A DNA stretch of 64,000 nucleotides from Brevundimonas diminuta 470-4 (GTDB lineage: Bacteria > Pseudomonadota > Alphaproteobacteria > Caulobacterales > Caulobacteraceae), in the NCBI GenBank assembly GCA_000318405.1, contig KB291725.1:29108-93107 (forward strand), written 5' to 3'. Numbering within the stretch: position 1 is the stretch's first letter; each line of letters starts with the position of its first letter. The notes below the pieces were generated by a model. The model saw only the letters and a list, made by a program, of their open reading frames with translations. It was not told the origin of the DNA and made no database searches. Below, piece by piece: positions 39,186 through 47,230 of the stretch. Made by a program: the position numbers and the translations under genes.

Positions 39186-39737
39186 GTGCGGCTGGAGTCG
39201 TTTACCGAGGCTCTGAAGGACGATGTGAGGGCGGCGCTGGACTGCGATCCCGACGCCTGGAACGGCATGGTCAGCGCCGCCTATGGACAGCATTTCGAGG
39301 GGTGGTGGGATGCGGCGATAAAGGCGATGGCGGCGGGTTCGCGCATCGCCTACGCCGTGCGGCGGCGCAGCGACGGCGCGGTCGTCGGCACAACCAGCCT
39401 CTATGAGATCAGGCCCGAACATCGGCGCTGCGAGATCGGCTCGACCTTCTACCGGCCAGAGGCGCGCGGCGGCGCGATCAATCCGGCCTGCAAGCGGCTG
39501 CTGCTGGACCACGCCTTTTCAAACGGCGCGATCCGGGTCGAGATCATCACTGACGCCCTGAACGCCGCCAGCCAGGCGGCGATACGCAAGCTGGGCGCGA
39601 CCTTTGAAGGCGTGCTGCGCAAGCACAAGACGACCTGGACCGGCCGGGCGCGCGATACCGCGCAGTTCGCCATCCTGGACGACGACTGGCCAGAGGTGCG
39701 GCGACGGCTGGACGAGCGGTTGACGGCCTTCGCCTAA
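39186..39737 (+). CDS. GNAT-family N-acetyltransferase with probable 5' frameshift
   Basis: This 183-residue RimJ/RimL-type acetyltransferase shows GTTSLYEIRPEHRRCEIGSTFYRPEARGG-like core segments and the AcCoA-site region NAASQAAIRKLGATFEG. The first in-frame start is GTG 39186. In-frame codons before it read PVVLEDAFVRLESF, which looks like the normal GNAT N-terminus. Adding one C to the five-C run at 39160-39164 would join this to a GTG at 39151 that overlaps the aroB stop. So either the gene carries a one-base deletion or the assembly has an error. Substrate is unknown. Confidence 0.8.
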   Translation: MRLESFTEALKDDVRAALDCDPDAWNGMVSAAYGQHFEGWWDAAIKAMAAGSRIAYAVRRRSDGAVVGTTSLYEIRPEHRRCEIGSTFYRPEARGGAINPACKRLLLDHAFSNGAIRVEIITDALNAASQAAIRKLGATFEGVLRKHKTTWTGRARDTAQFAILDDDWPEVRRRLDERLTAFA

Positions 39738-40150
39738 TCCACAGCCCGGCACTCGGTCGGTTCGCGGTCGGCGGCGCTCCATGTCGCCATGACGCCCTTG
39801 CCGCGCAGTTCATAACCCGAGGCGCGATACCAGATGCCGTCGGCGGCGCGCTCCTGATACAGATCGACCGCTTCGCCGCTGGAGTTGCGTACGGTCGCCA
39901 TCTGGCGCGGGTTGTCGAAATCGACCGACAGGCGTTCGGAGTTGTTGCACAGGTAAACGGCGTGAATGACGCGGTTCAGGGCGCGGTCCTGGAGCTCGGC
40001 GCCTGTGCGGCGACGGGCCGTTTGGGCGTCGATTGCGCGCTGGCGTACTGCATCGCTGTCGGTCGGCGCCTCGCGCGGCTCCTGTCCGCAGGCCGACAAC
40101 AGGACGAGGGCGGAAACGGCGGCGGTCGGCCATAGGGTGCGGGGCGGCAA
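39734..40150 (-). CDS. MliC-family lysozyme inhibitor lipoprotein
   Basis: This 138-residue lipoprotein starts at TTG with GAGAGG five bases upstream. The signal peptide ends in the lipobox LLSAC at about residue 21. After a polar linker with RQRAIDAQTARRRTG comes an MliC-like beta domain: AVYLCNNSERLSVDFDN, MATVRNSSGEAVDL, YELRGKGVMATW and the final TECRAVD, with the two cysteines that form a disulfide in this family. MliC proteins protect peptidoglycan from C-type lysozyme. Its stop overlaps that of the convergent acetyltransferase. Confidence 0.82.
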   Translation of the reverse strand: MPPRTLWPTAAVSALVLLSACGQEPREAPTDSDAVRQRAIDAQTARRRTGAELQDRALNRVIHAVYLCNNSERLSVDFDNPRQMATVRNSSGEAVDLYQERAADGIWYRASGYELRGKGVMATWSAADREPTECRAVD

Positions 40151-40181
40151 TGGAGCCTCTCTCAAGGTCAAGCTTGGAGGG

Positions 40182-40676
40182 TCAACGCTCCGCTTCGCCG
40201 GTCGTTCCTGCCCGGAGTTTCCGCCGTGAACGGAAGAAGCCGCGCAGCATCTCGGCCGCTGGATCGGCCATGACCCCGCCCGTTGTCTCAGGCCGCCAGT
40301 GGCAGGTCGGCTGGTCGAAGAAACGACCGCCGTGAAGCACGGCGCCGCCCTTGGGATCGTCGGCGCCCCAGACCACCCTCCCGATGCGGGCGTGGCTGAT
40401 GGCGCCCGCGCACATGGCGCATGGCTCCAGCGTGACATAGAGAGTCAGGTCCGTAAGGCGATAATTCTGCAACGTCGCCGCCGCATCGCGCAGGGCGACG
40501 ATCTCGGCATGGGCGGTTGGATCATGGGCCGTGATGGGCCCGTTTTGCCCGCGCCCAAGCACTTCGCCGGTGTTTTCATCCACGATCACGGCCCCGACCG
40601 GCACCTCGCCAGCCTCAGCCGCCGCTTGCGCCAGATCGAGCGCCATGCTCATGAACCGCTCATCATGGATCGCCAT
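40182..40676 (-). CDS. tadA: tRNA adenosine(34) deaminase TadA
   Basis: This 164-residue zinc enzyme converts A34 to inosine in tRNA-Arg(ACG). The active site is complete: His56-Ala-Glu58 in AHAEIVALR and Cys86-x2-Cys89 in LEPCAMCAGAISHARI, followed by FGADDPKGGA-like VVWGADDPKGGAVLHGG. The N-terminus MAIHDERFMSMALDLA aligns with known TadA proteins. With this start the gene overlaps the start of divergent rluB by 12 bases. A shorter start at 40652 would remove the overlap. Confidence 0.93.
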   Translation of the reverse strand: MAIHDERFMSMALDLAQAAAEAGEVPVGAVIVDENTGEVLGRGQNGPITAHDPTAHAEIVALRDAAATLQNYRLTDLTLYVTLEPCAMCAGAISHARIGRVVWGADDPKGGAVLHGGRFFDQPTCHWRPETTGGVMADPAAEMLRGFFRSRRKLRAGTTGEAER

Positions 40677-42185
40677 CCCAAAGACAACGACAAGAAGCCC
40701 CGCTCCCGTCAAGACGACGGCGCGCGCGGTCCCCGCAATTTCGCCGATAAGGGCCCGCGAAAGCCCTTCGATAAGGACGGAAAGCCGGGCGGCAAGCCCC
40801 GCGACCGCGCCGAGGGCCGATCGGGCGGCAAGCCTGCGCCCGAAGCCAAGGCGCCCGAACGCACCGAACGAATCGCCAAGGTCATGGCGCGTGCCGGCAT
40901 CGCCTCGCGTCGCGAGGTCGAACGGCTGATCGGTCTGGGCAAGGTGGCCGTGAACGGCCGCATCCTGGCCACGCCCGCCGTGCTGGTGAAGCGCGACGAC
41001 AAGATCACCGTCGACGGCAAGCCGATCGGCGCCGCGCAGGCGACGCGCGTCTGGCGCTATCACAAGCCCGCTGGCCTGATCACCAGCCACAACGACCCGG
41101 CGGGTCGCCCCAATGTGTTCGACGCCCTGCCCAGCAGCCTGCCGCGGGTGATCTCGGTCGGCCGTCTCGATCTGGCGACCGAGGGCCTGCTGCTGCTGAC
41201 CAACGACGGAGAACTGAGCCGGGCGCTGGAGCTGCCGGACACGGCTCTGGTGCGTCAGTACCGCGCCCGTGCGCGCGGCCGCATCACTCAGGAACAGTTG
41301 GACAAGCTGAAGGACGGCGTAGTCGTCGACGGCGTCCGCTACGGCCCGGTCGAAGCCACCATCGACAAGGCCAAGGAAAAGGCCGACGGCGAGAAGTCCT
41401 CGGCCAATCTGTGGCTCAGCGTCTCCATCACCGAGGGCAAGAACCGCGAGGTCCGCAAGGTGCTGGAAAGCGTAGGCCTGACGGTCAACCGCCTGATCCG
41501 CCTGGCCTATGGCCCGTTCCAGCTCGGCACCTTGCCTGTCGGCGCGGTCGAGGAAGTCGGCCCGCGCGTGATCCGCGAGATGCTGGCCGAGCATATCCGC
41601 CCCGAGAACCTGCCGACGGGCAATACGGTCGATACGCCGGCGCCGGCTCCCGGCCGTCGCACCGGCACGCCGATCGTGCGCGGCAAGTCCGGCTCAGCCA
41701 TGTCGGACCCCTCGCGCAAGCCCAGCCGCGTTCGCGCCGCCGAGACGGCTGCCGAAGAAGGCGCTGAGTTCGGCAAGCCCGCCAAGAAAGAAGGCTGGGC
41801 CAAGGCAAAGCCCAAGTTCGAACACGCCAAGACCTTCAAGCCCCGCGCCCGCCCCGGTGAAGGCGAGGCGACAGCAGATGGCGAGCGCCCGCGTCGCCCG
41901 TTCAAGCCGCGCGAACCGCGCGCCGACCAATTCATCGACGACCGCCGTGGTCCGCCCAAGGGCGGTCGCCCGAGCGCCAAGCCCGGCGGCAAGCCGTTCG
42001 GTCGTCCCGGCGGCGCAGGCGGCCGCTCTGACGCGCGTTCTGACACGCGCTTCGGCGAACGTTCGGATTCTCGTCCGGGAGACCGGCCCGGCGGCCCCCG
42101 TGGCGGCGGCAAGCCGTTTGGGGGCAAACCCTTCGGCGGCAAGCCTTCGGGCGGTGGTCGCGGCGGCCCTCGCGGACGCAACTGA
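40665..42185 (+). CDS. rluB: 23S rRNA pseudouridine synthase (RluB family)
   Basis: This 506-residue protein has a basic disordered N-terminus of about 65 residues. An S4 domain follows (RIAKVMARAGIASRREVERLIGLGKV), then the catalytic domain with HKPAGLITS, the catalytic Asp169 in SVGRLDLATEGLLLLTNDGE, and EGKNREVRKVLESVGL. The last 180 residues are Arg/Gly/Pro/Lys-rich, with repeats such as GRPGG and GGKPFGG. The E. coli enzyme (291 residues) lacks these tails. The tails probably bind RNA; that is inference. The gene is divergent from tadA. Confidence 0.92.
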   Translation: MDRHPKDNDKKPRSRQDDGARGPRNFADKGPRKPFDKDGKPGGKPRDRAEGRSGGKPAPEAKAPERTERIAKVMARAGIASRREVERLIGLGKVAVNGRILATPAVLVKRDDKITVDGKPIGAAQATRVWRYHKPAGLITSHNDPAGRPNVFDALPSSLPRVISVGRLDLATEGLLLLTNDGELSRALELPDTALVRQYRARARGRITQEQLDKLKDGVVVDGVRYGPVEATIDKAKEKADGEKSSANLWLSVSITEGKNREVRKVLESVGLTVNRLIRLAYGPFQLGTLPVGAVEEVGPRVIREMLAEHIRPENLPTGNTVDTPAPAPGRRTGTPIVRGKSGSAMSDPSRKPSRVRAAETAAEEGAEFGKPAKKEGWAKAKPKFEHAKTFKPRARPGEGEATADGERPRRPFKPREPRADQFIDDRRGPPKGGRPSAKPGGKPFGRPGGAGGRSDARSDTRFGERSDSRPGDRPGGPRGGGKPFGGKPFGGKPSGGGRGGPRGRN

Positions 42186-42208
42186 CCCCCTGAGCGGAGG
42201 CCAAGATC

Positions 42209-42631
42209 ATGGTGGAGGCTGAAACGCGGCTGAACGGTCGTTGCTTGTGCGGTGCGGTGCGTTTCACAGCCTCGCCCAGCGGCGGGATGCACGCCTGCCA
42301 TTGCGAACGGTGCCGCCGTACTTCGGGCGGCGTGTCGCTCAGTGTCGACTGCGGCGACAGCGTGGAGGTCGAGGGGCTGTTGGCCGTCTACGACTCGTCC
42401 GACTGGGCCGAGCGGCAGTTCTGCTCGGCCTGCGGCTCCAACCTTTTCTGGCGGTTAAAGGCGGGCGGCATGGTGATGGTTTCGGTTCAGGCGTTCGACG
42501 ACCCGTCGGCCTTCGCCTTCGACAGCGAGATCTACATCGACGCCAAGCCCGGCAACTACGCCTTCGCCGGAGAGCGCACACGCATGACCGGCGCCGAGGT
42601 CGAGGCCCTCTATGCGGGCGAAGAGAAGTAA
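42209..42631 (+). CDS. GFA-family (CENP-V/Gfa) zinc protein
   Basis: This 140-residue protein has the GFA fold with its zinc cysteines: Cys12 and Cys14 in GRCLCGAVRF, Cys30, Cys32 and Cys35 in HACHCERCRRTSG, and Cys72 and Cys75 in FCSACGSNLFW. The DIYVDAKP-like SEIYIDAKPGNY segment near the end is also typical. Founders of the family act on S-hydroxymethylglutathione, but most members have no proven substrate. It sits 23 bases after rluB and three bases before rsmD, so it is probably co-transcribed. Confidence 0.88.
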   Translation: MVEAETRLNGRCLCGAVRFTASPSGGMHACHCERCRRTSGGVSLSVDCGDSVEVEGLLAVYDSSDWAERQFCSACGSNLFWRLKAGGMVMVSVQAFDDPSAFAFDSEIYIDAKPGNYAFAGERTRMTGAEVEALYAGEEK

Positions 42632-42634
42632 TCC

Positions 42635-43210
42635 ATGCGCATCGTAGCGGGCAGCCTGAAGGGCCGCGCCATCGTCACGCCCGAGGGGCAGAACACGCGG
42701 CCGACGTCCGATCGGGCGCGTCAGGCGATCTTCAATGTGCTGGAGCACGCCTCCTGGGCTGAAGGTCTGCACGAGGCGCGGGTGATCGACCTCTATGCCG
42801 GTTCGGGCGCGCTGGGGTTTGAGGCGTTGTCGCGTGGGGCGGCCTTCTGCCTGTTCGTGGACACGGACGACGGCGCGCGCGGCGCGATCCGCGAAAACAT
42901 GGACGCCTATGGCCTGTTCGGCCGGTGCCGGGTGCATCGGCGCAGCGCGACCGATCTGGGGCCGCGTCCCGGCTCGGCGGGCGAGGCCTTCACCCTGGCG
43001 TTTCTGGATCCGCCCTACGCCAAGGGTCTGGGCGAACAGACGCTGGCGCGCTTGCTGGAAGGCGGCTGGCTGGCGCCGGGCGCCATCGTGGTGTTCGAGC
43101 GCGGATCGGACGAGCCCGACATCGACACGCCCGGCTATGAGCGGTTGGACGCGCGCGACTATGGCGCCGCGCGCGTCCTGTTCCTCAGGGTATCAGAAGC
43201 TTCGGCCTGA
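42635..43210 (+). CDS. rsmD: 16S rRNA (guanine(966)-N2)-methyltransferase RsmD
   Basis: This 191-residue SAM-dependent methyltransferase starts MRIVAGSLKGRAIVTPEG, the standard RsmD N-terminus. It shows RPTSDRARQAIFNVLEH, the SAM-binding VIDLYAGSGALGFEALSRGA, and the catalytic motif FLDPPYAKGLG. It methylates the small ribosomal subunit RNA. The neighbouring rluB also modifies rRNA. The last 18 bases overlap the convergent YjhX-family gene. Confidence 0.95.
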   Translation: MRIVAGSLKGRAIVTPEGQNTRPTSDRARQAIFNVLEHASWAEGLHEARVIDLYAGSGALGFEALSRGAAFCLFVDTDDGARGAIRENMDAYGLFGRCRVHRRSATDLGPRPGSAGEAFTLAFLDPPYAKGLGEQTLARLLEGGWLAPGAIVVFERGSDEPDIDTPGYERLDARDYGAARVLFLRVSEASA

Positions 43211-43468
43211 GGTCCGGTTGTCGGTCCGGCTGCGCAGGCGGCTGAGGCCTTCGCGGTTGACGACATAGGGGCCGCCGTTGCGCGACTTGATGACGCCCTT
43301 GCGCTTCAGGCTGCGCCATTGATCAAGGTTGCAGCCGTCCAGCACCCAGCCTTCGCGGGTGAAGCAGAGGGCGGCCAGGATGCGGCCCTGTTCGTCGCGT
43401 TCCAACTGGATGCGACCGCCCTGGGCGAGGGCGTGGAGCGTGCGTTGCTCCGCACGTGACAGGTTCAT
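43193..43468 (-). CDS. YjhX-family (UPF0386) putative toxin
   Basis: This 91-residue protein starts MNLSRAEQRTLHALAQGGRI and matches the E. coli YjhX pattern throughout: a winged-helix-like N-terminus, CFTREGWVLDGCNLDQWRSLKRKGVIKSRNGG and PYVVNREGL. YjhX has been described as the toxin of a pair with the acetyltransferase YjhQ. No acetyltransferase gene adjoins it here, so a toxin role is not supported by context. It overlaps the rsmD end by 18 bases. An in-frame start 15 codons upstream is less likely. Confidence 0.87.
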   Translation of the reverse strand: MNLSRAEQRTLHALAQGGRIQLERDEQGRILAALCFTREGWVLDGCNLDQWRSLKRKGVIKSRNGGPYVVNREGLSRLRSRTDNRTSGRSF

Positions 43469-43652
43469 GGGATTGAGATTTCCAAGGCATGAGAAGACAC
43501 GCGCCCGGCGCAACGTGGCGCGGGGCGGGCTCAGGAGGCCTCGGGACGATCAGCGTCCAGGGCCTATGCCGTGGCTACATTCTCAAACATGGTTCGATCC
43601 CATTGGGGGAAGGACGGGGCCTTTACCATAAAGGCGCGATCTCAGCTACACG

Positions 43653-44123
43653 TCAGATCTTGTGGCGCAGCAGCGTTACAGCCAGGGCGCGGGCGCCGTC
43701 GGTGACATCGGCCCAGGTGACGTCGAAACCGTCGTCCTCGCCATAATAGGGATCGGCCACGGCCTGGCCGGCGCGGCCCTCGACGTGATCCAGCAGCAGG
43801 GACAACTTCGCCGTCGCGTCGGGCGGAGCGATGCGACGCAGGTTCGCCAGATTGGCATGATCCATCGCCACCAGATGGGTGAAGCGGCGGAAGTCGGCGG
43901 GTTTCACCTGGCGACCGCGCAGGCCTGAAATGTCGACGCCGTTTTTCAGGGCGACCGCCTGCGCGCGCGGGTCGGGCGGCGAGCCGATGTGCCAGTTTCC
44001 TGTTCCTGCGGAATCCGTGACGGCGTCCAGTTTCAGACGACTCGCTTCCTCGCGGAACGCCGCTTCGGCCAGCGGCGAGCGACAGATGTTGCCGAGACAG
44101 ACGAAGAGGATGGAGGGTACCAT
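43653..44123 (-). CDS. Low-molecular-weight protein-tyrosine phosphatase
   Basis: This 156-residue phosphatase has the catalytic P-loop at its N-terminus, LFVCLGNICRSPLAEAAFR, with nucleophile Cys9 and Arg15. The general acid Asp is in VADPYYGEDDGFD. The fold and length are standard. No tyrosine kinase or exopolysaccharide genes are beside it, so its substrate cannot be inferred. An ATG start at 44123 fits the family. The gene follows the small membrane protein on the same strand after 55 bases. Confidence 0.93.
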   Translation of the reverse strand: MVPSILFVCLGNICRSPLAEAAFREEASRLKLDAVTDSAGTGNWHIGSPPDPRAQAVALKNGVDISGLRGRQVKPADFRRFTHLVAMDHANLANLRRIAPPDATAKLSLLLDHVEGRAGQAVADPYYGEDDGFDVTWADVTDGARALAVTLLRHKI

Positions 44124-44178
44124 GGGCCCTGCCTATCAAGGCGTGGTTCGGCGCGCCACCATCCCTTCGTCGCCGGGG

Positions 44179-44565
44179 CTAGTTCTGGGCCAGGCTCTTC
44201 TTGAGTTGCAGTTCTGTGGCCTTCTTGTTCATGGCGGTGAGAAAGACCTTGAAGATCACGCCGCTGAAAAGGGCGCTCAGGGCGATGGTGAAGAAGGTTG
44301 AAACGGTCCAGTCGATGATCGGCGCGCCGCTGGAAATGATGACCGGGCGATAGACGGCGACGCCGGCGATCACGACCCAGTGGCTGATGCAGTAAAAGCA
44401 ATGGAACAGGTGGCCGATCATGTGACCGGCCTTGTGGGCGGCGGCCCGTAGCGGCGCGAACAGCTCTGTCTGGGTGAGGGTGATCGACACGCTGGCGGAG
44501 GCGATGGCCAGTACCAGGCAGGTCCATAGTCCCTGTGCGGCGGGGGAGGTCAGTATCTCGGTCAT
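44179..44565 (-). CDS. Small membrane protein under putative Rrf2 control (DUF1360-like?)
   Basis: This 128-residue protein starts MTEILTSPAAQGLW. It has about three membrane helices: residues 12-30, 58-77 and 85-110. A Cys-rich motif, GHLFHCFYCISHWVVI, leads into the second helix and resembles the C-x2-C-x3-W of DUF1360 proteins, a weak match. The C-terminus is basic. A perfect palindrome overlapping a likely promoter lies 21 bases upstream, next to the Rrf2-family regulator gene, which suggests direct regulation. Function is unknown. Confidence 0.75.
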   Translation of the reverse strand: MTEILTSPAAQGLWTCLVLAIASASVSITLTQTELFAPLRAAAHKAGHMIGHLFHCFYCISHWVVIAGVAVYRPVIISSGAPIIDWTVSTFFTIALSALFSGVIFKVFLTAMNKKATELQLKKSLAQN

Positions 44566-44585
44566 TGGTGTTCCAGGTGAATCAT

Positions 44586-44623
44586 GTATCTTCAAAAGAT
44601 ACGTAATTCGACGTGAAGGGCAA
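44586..44623 (-). promoter_or_regulatory. Promoter with palindromic operator, probably for the Rrf2 regulator
   Basis: The perfect palindrome GTATCTT-CAA-AAGATAC occupies 44586-44602. On the minus strand a -35-like TTGCCC (44623-44618) and a -10-like TATCTT (44601-44596) are 16 bases apart, so the palindrome covers the -10 box. This is a classic repressor layout. The site sits between the Rrf2 gene stop and the membrane-protein start. Rrf2-family regulators commonly bind short palindromes of this kind; assignment to this regulator is by proximity. Confidence 0.72.
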
Positions 44624-44654
44624 TGCAAATGTGAAAGCGCTGTGTTGCGGGGGA

Positions 44655-45092
44655 TCAGCCGTGAGCGGACTTGCCGGCTTCGACGCGGAAACGCCGGGTC
44701 AGGTCCGCCAGGGTGACGGCCTGCAGCCCTTCGATCAGAACCTGTTCTGCGTGGTTCATGGCCGTGGCGACCGAGGCGTTGACGGCCCGCTCGACGGCGC
44801 AATCCGGGGCATCGTTGTCGAAGCCGATGGTGAAGAGACGCTCGGTGCCGACCGCTCGCAGGATGTCGAGAAGGGTGACCTTTTCCAGGTCGCAGTCCAG
44901 CCGCCAGCCGCCGCCATGCCCCTTTTCCGAGCGGACGTAGCCGGCCTTTCGCAGGCCCGCCATGGTGCGGCGTACGACGGCGGAGTTGGTGCCCAGCATT
45001 TCTGCGACCTTTTCGGAGGTCATGGGCGTGTCGCTGGCCGCCATATGCAGCAAGACATGAAGCATTCTCGACAAGCGGCTGTCTGTACGCAT
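44655..45092 (-). CDS. Rrf2-family transcriptional regulator
   Basis: This 145-residue winged-helix regulator starts MRTDSRLSRMLHVLLHMA and shows the Rrf2 recognition helix MTSEKVAEMLGTNSAVVRRTMAGLRKAGYV and the wing EKGHGGGWRL. It has only two cysteines (LDCDLE and DAPDCAVE), not the three closely spaced ones of iron-sulfur Rrf2 proteins such as IscR or NsrR. It therefore probably senses something other than through a cluster. It starts three bases after mutL and may be read from the mutL transcript. Likely target: the next gene via the palindrome at 44586-44602. Confidence 0.9.
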   Translation of the reverse strand: MRTDSRLSRMLHVLLHMAASDTPMTSEKVAEMLGTNSAVVRRTMAGLRKAGYVRSEKGHGGGWRLDCDLEKVTLLDILRAVGTERLFTIGFDNDAPDCAVERAVNASVATAMNHAEQVLIEGLQAVTLADLTRRFRVEAGKSAHG

Positions 45093-45095
45093 GTT

Positions 45096-47018
45096 TTATC
45101 GCCTCCCGAACAGTTTTTCGAGGTCGTGCAGCTTCAGCTCTACATAGGTCGGGCGGCCGTGGTTGCATTGGCCCGAGTGAGGCGTGGCCTCCATCTGGCG
45201 CAGCAGGGCGTTCATCTCAGGCGCCGACAGGACGCGGCCCGAGCGCACCGAGCCGTGGCAGGCCATGGTGCCGCAGACCTCAGCCATGCGCTCCTTTAGC
45301 GACAGGGCGGCGCCGTGTTCGGACAGGTCGTCGGCGATGTCGCGGATCAGGCCCTGAACGTCGGTGTCGCCCAGCAGGGCGGGCGTCTCGCGCACCAGCA
45401 CCGCGCCTGCGCCGAACGCTTCGACGATCAGACCCATCTCGGCCAGTTCATCGGCCTTGGCCGCGACGCGCTCGGCCTCGGCGGGGTCCAGCTCGACCAC
45501 TTCTGGCGTCAGCAGGGCCTGACGGGTGACGGCGCCATCGGCCATCTGGGCCTTCATCCGCTCATAGACGAGGCGTTCGTGGGCGGCGTGCTGGTCGACG
45601 ATGACGAGGCCGTCGCGGGTCTGGGCCACGATGTAGTTGGCGTGAAGCTGGGCTCGCGCGGCGCCCAGCGGATAGTCGATCAGGTCGAGCGGGGCCGAGG
45701 CGCCGGGCGCGATCTGACCCGCGTGTTCGGCCTGAATCTCGCTCAGGGTGCGGAAGCTGGGAGCGGCGGCTTCGCCGCTCCACGTATGCTCAACGCGGGC
45801 GGAGCGTTCGTTCAGGCCGGGCAGGTTCTGTGCGGCGGCGGCCGGTTGCGACCAGCCCTGCCAGCCGCTCCAGCCCGGCGCGGCGTTGCTGAACGATTGC
45901 GGCGCGGCCGGGTTGTAGAGGGCTTCGCCCGTATGCGGCCGGAAGCCGGACAGGGCGTCGGCGGCGACCGTGGTCGAAGCGCGGTGTCCCGCCGCGTGCA
46001 GGGCGTGGCGCAGGGCGCCGACGATCAGGCCGCGCACCAGGGCCGGGTCGCGGAAGCGGACCTCCGCCTTGGCCGGGTGGACGTTCACATCGACATACAG
46101 CGGGTCGATGTCGATGAAGAGGGCCGCCGCCGGGTGCCGGTCGCGCGCCAGAAAGTCGGCATAGGCGCCGCGCAGGGCGCCCTGCAGCAGGCGATCGCGC
46201 ACGGGGCGGCCGTTGACGAACAGGAACTGGTGCGCCGCATTGCCGCGCGAATAGGTCGGCAGGCCCGCATAACCGGACAGGCGCACGCCGTCGCGCTCCT
46301 GATCGATCAGCAGGGCGTTGGCCTCAAAATCGCGGCCCAGCAGGGCGCCGAGCCGCTTCAGCCGCCCTTCGTCGCCGGGATGTTCGGCGGGCAGGCGCAG
46401 CGTCGTCTTGCCGTCCAGCGTCAGGGTGAAGGCGACAGCCTCGTGCGCCATGGCCTGACGCTTGATCTCTTCGGAGATGGCCATGGCCTCGGCCCGCTCG
46501 GACTTCATGAACTTCAGCCGGGCGGGGGTGGCGTAGAACAGGTCGCGCACCTCGACCCGCGCGCCGTGCGGGCCGGGGAAGGCGGCGGGCGACAGGGGGC
46601 GCTGGGCGCCGCCCTCGACGGAAACGGCCCAGGCGTCGTTCTGGGGCTGGCCCGCCTCGGCTCGGGCGCGGGTCGTGATGTTCAGGCGGGCGACCGAGCC
46701 GATGGAGGGCAGGGCCTCGCCCCGGAAGCCCAGGGTGAAGATGCGCAGCAGGTCGACGTCGCCCGCATCGTCAGGCTCCAGCTTCGACGTGGCGTGGCGC
46801 TCGATGGCGACGGGCAGTTCGTCGCGGGGGATGCCCTTTCCGTCGTCGGCGATCAGGATGCGGGTCAGGCCGCCGCCGTCCGCCTGGATCTCGATGCTGC
46901 GGGCGCCCGCGTCGATGGCGTTCTCGACCAGTTCCTTGATGGCGCTGGCCGGGCGTTCGACCACCTCGCCGGCGGCGATGCGGTTGACGGTTTCGGGGGG
47001 GAGGCGGCGAATGGTCAT
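45096..47018 (-). CDS. mutL: DNA mismatch repair protein MutL
   Basis: This 640-residue protein couples MutS recognition to strand cleavage. The N-terminal GHKL ATPase shows [24 protein letters not shown] and [17 protein letters not shown] Pro/Ala-rich linker spans about 335-430. The C-terminal dimerisation domain has the endonuclease motif [12 protein letters not shown] and the later [13 protein letters not shown], so this is the nicking type found in bacteria without MutH. The start [18 protein letters not shown] is the family start; the open frame upstream is not conserved-looking. Confidence 0.96.
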   Translation of the reverse strand: MTIRRLPPETVNRIAAGEVVERPASAIKELVENAIDAGARSIEIQADGGGLTRILIADDGKGIPRDELPVAIERHATSKLEPDDAGDVDLLRIFTLGFRGEALPSIGSVARLNITTRARAEAGQPQNDAWAVSVEGGAQRPLSPAAFPGPHGARVEVRDLFYATPARLKFMKSERAEAMAISEEIKRQAMAHEAVAFTLTLDGKTTLRLPAEHPGDEGRLKRLGALLGRDFEANALLIDQERDGVRLSGYAGLPTYSRGNAAHQFLFVNGRPVRDRLLQGALRGAYADFLARDRHPAAALFIDIDPLYVDVNVHPAKAEVRFRDPALVRGLIVGALRHALHAAGHRASTTVAADALSGFRPHTGEALYNPAAPQSFSNAAPGWSGWQGWSQPAAAAQNLPGLNERSARVEHTWSGEAAAPSFRTLSEIQAEHAGQIAPGASAPLDLIDYPLGAARAQLHANYIVAQTRDGLVIVDQHAAHERLVYERMKAQMADGAVTRQALLTPEVVELDPAEAERVAAKADELAEMGLIVEAFGAGAVLVRETPALLGDTDVQGLIRDIADDLSEHGAALSLKERMAEVCGTMACHGSVRSGRVLSAPEMNALLRQMEATPHSGQCNHGRPTYVELKLHDLEKLFGRR

Positions 47019-47122
47019 CTGAGTCGCAAGGATAGGCGCCGTCGTCGCCCGGCGCACCTCAATCCTTTTTTCGTGAGCCGGATGACGATTTTCGTGATGC
47101 AGGGGCTTGCGGCGCGTCAATG

Positions 47123-47139
47123 GCAACATATACTGTTGC
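47123..47139. promoter_or_regulatory. Short palindrome in the mutL-yceI divergent region
   Basis: GCAACA and TGTTGC form a perfect six-base inverted repeat around TATAC. It lies in the 212-base region between divergent mutL and yceI and might be an operator for either. No regulator is implied by the sequence. Confidence 0.35.
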
Positions 47140-47230
47140 AGTCGATCGGCGAGGCCGAAGTGACACACGACCTGTTTATGGACCTTCTGTCCACTTATCG
47201 TTTCAACCGCCTGATTGAGGTTTTCTCTCC

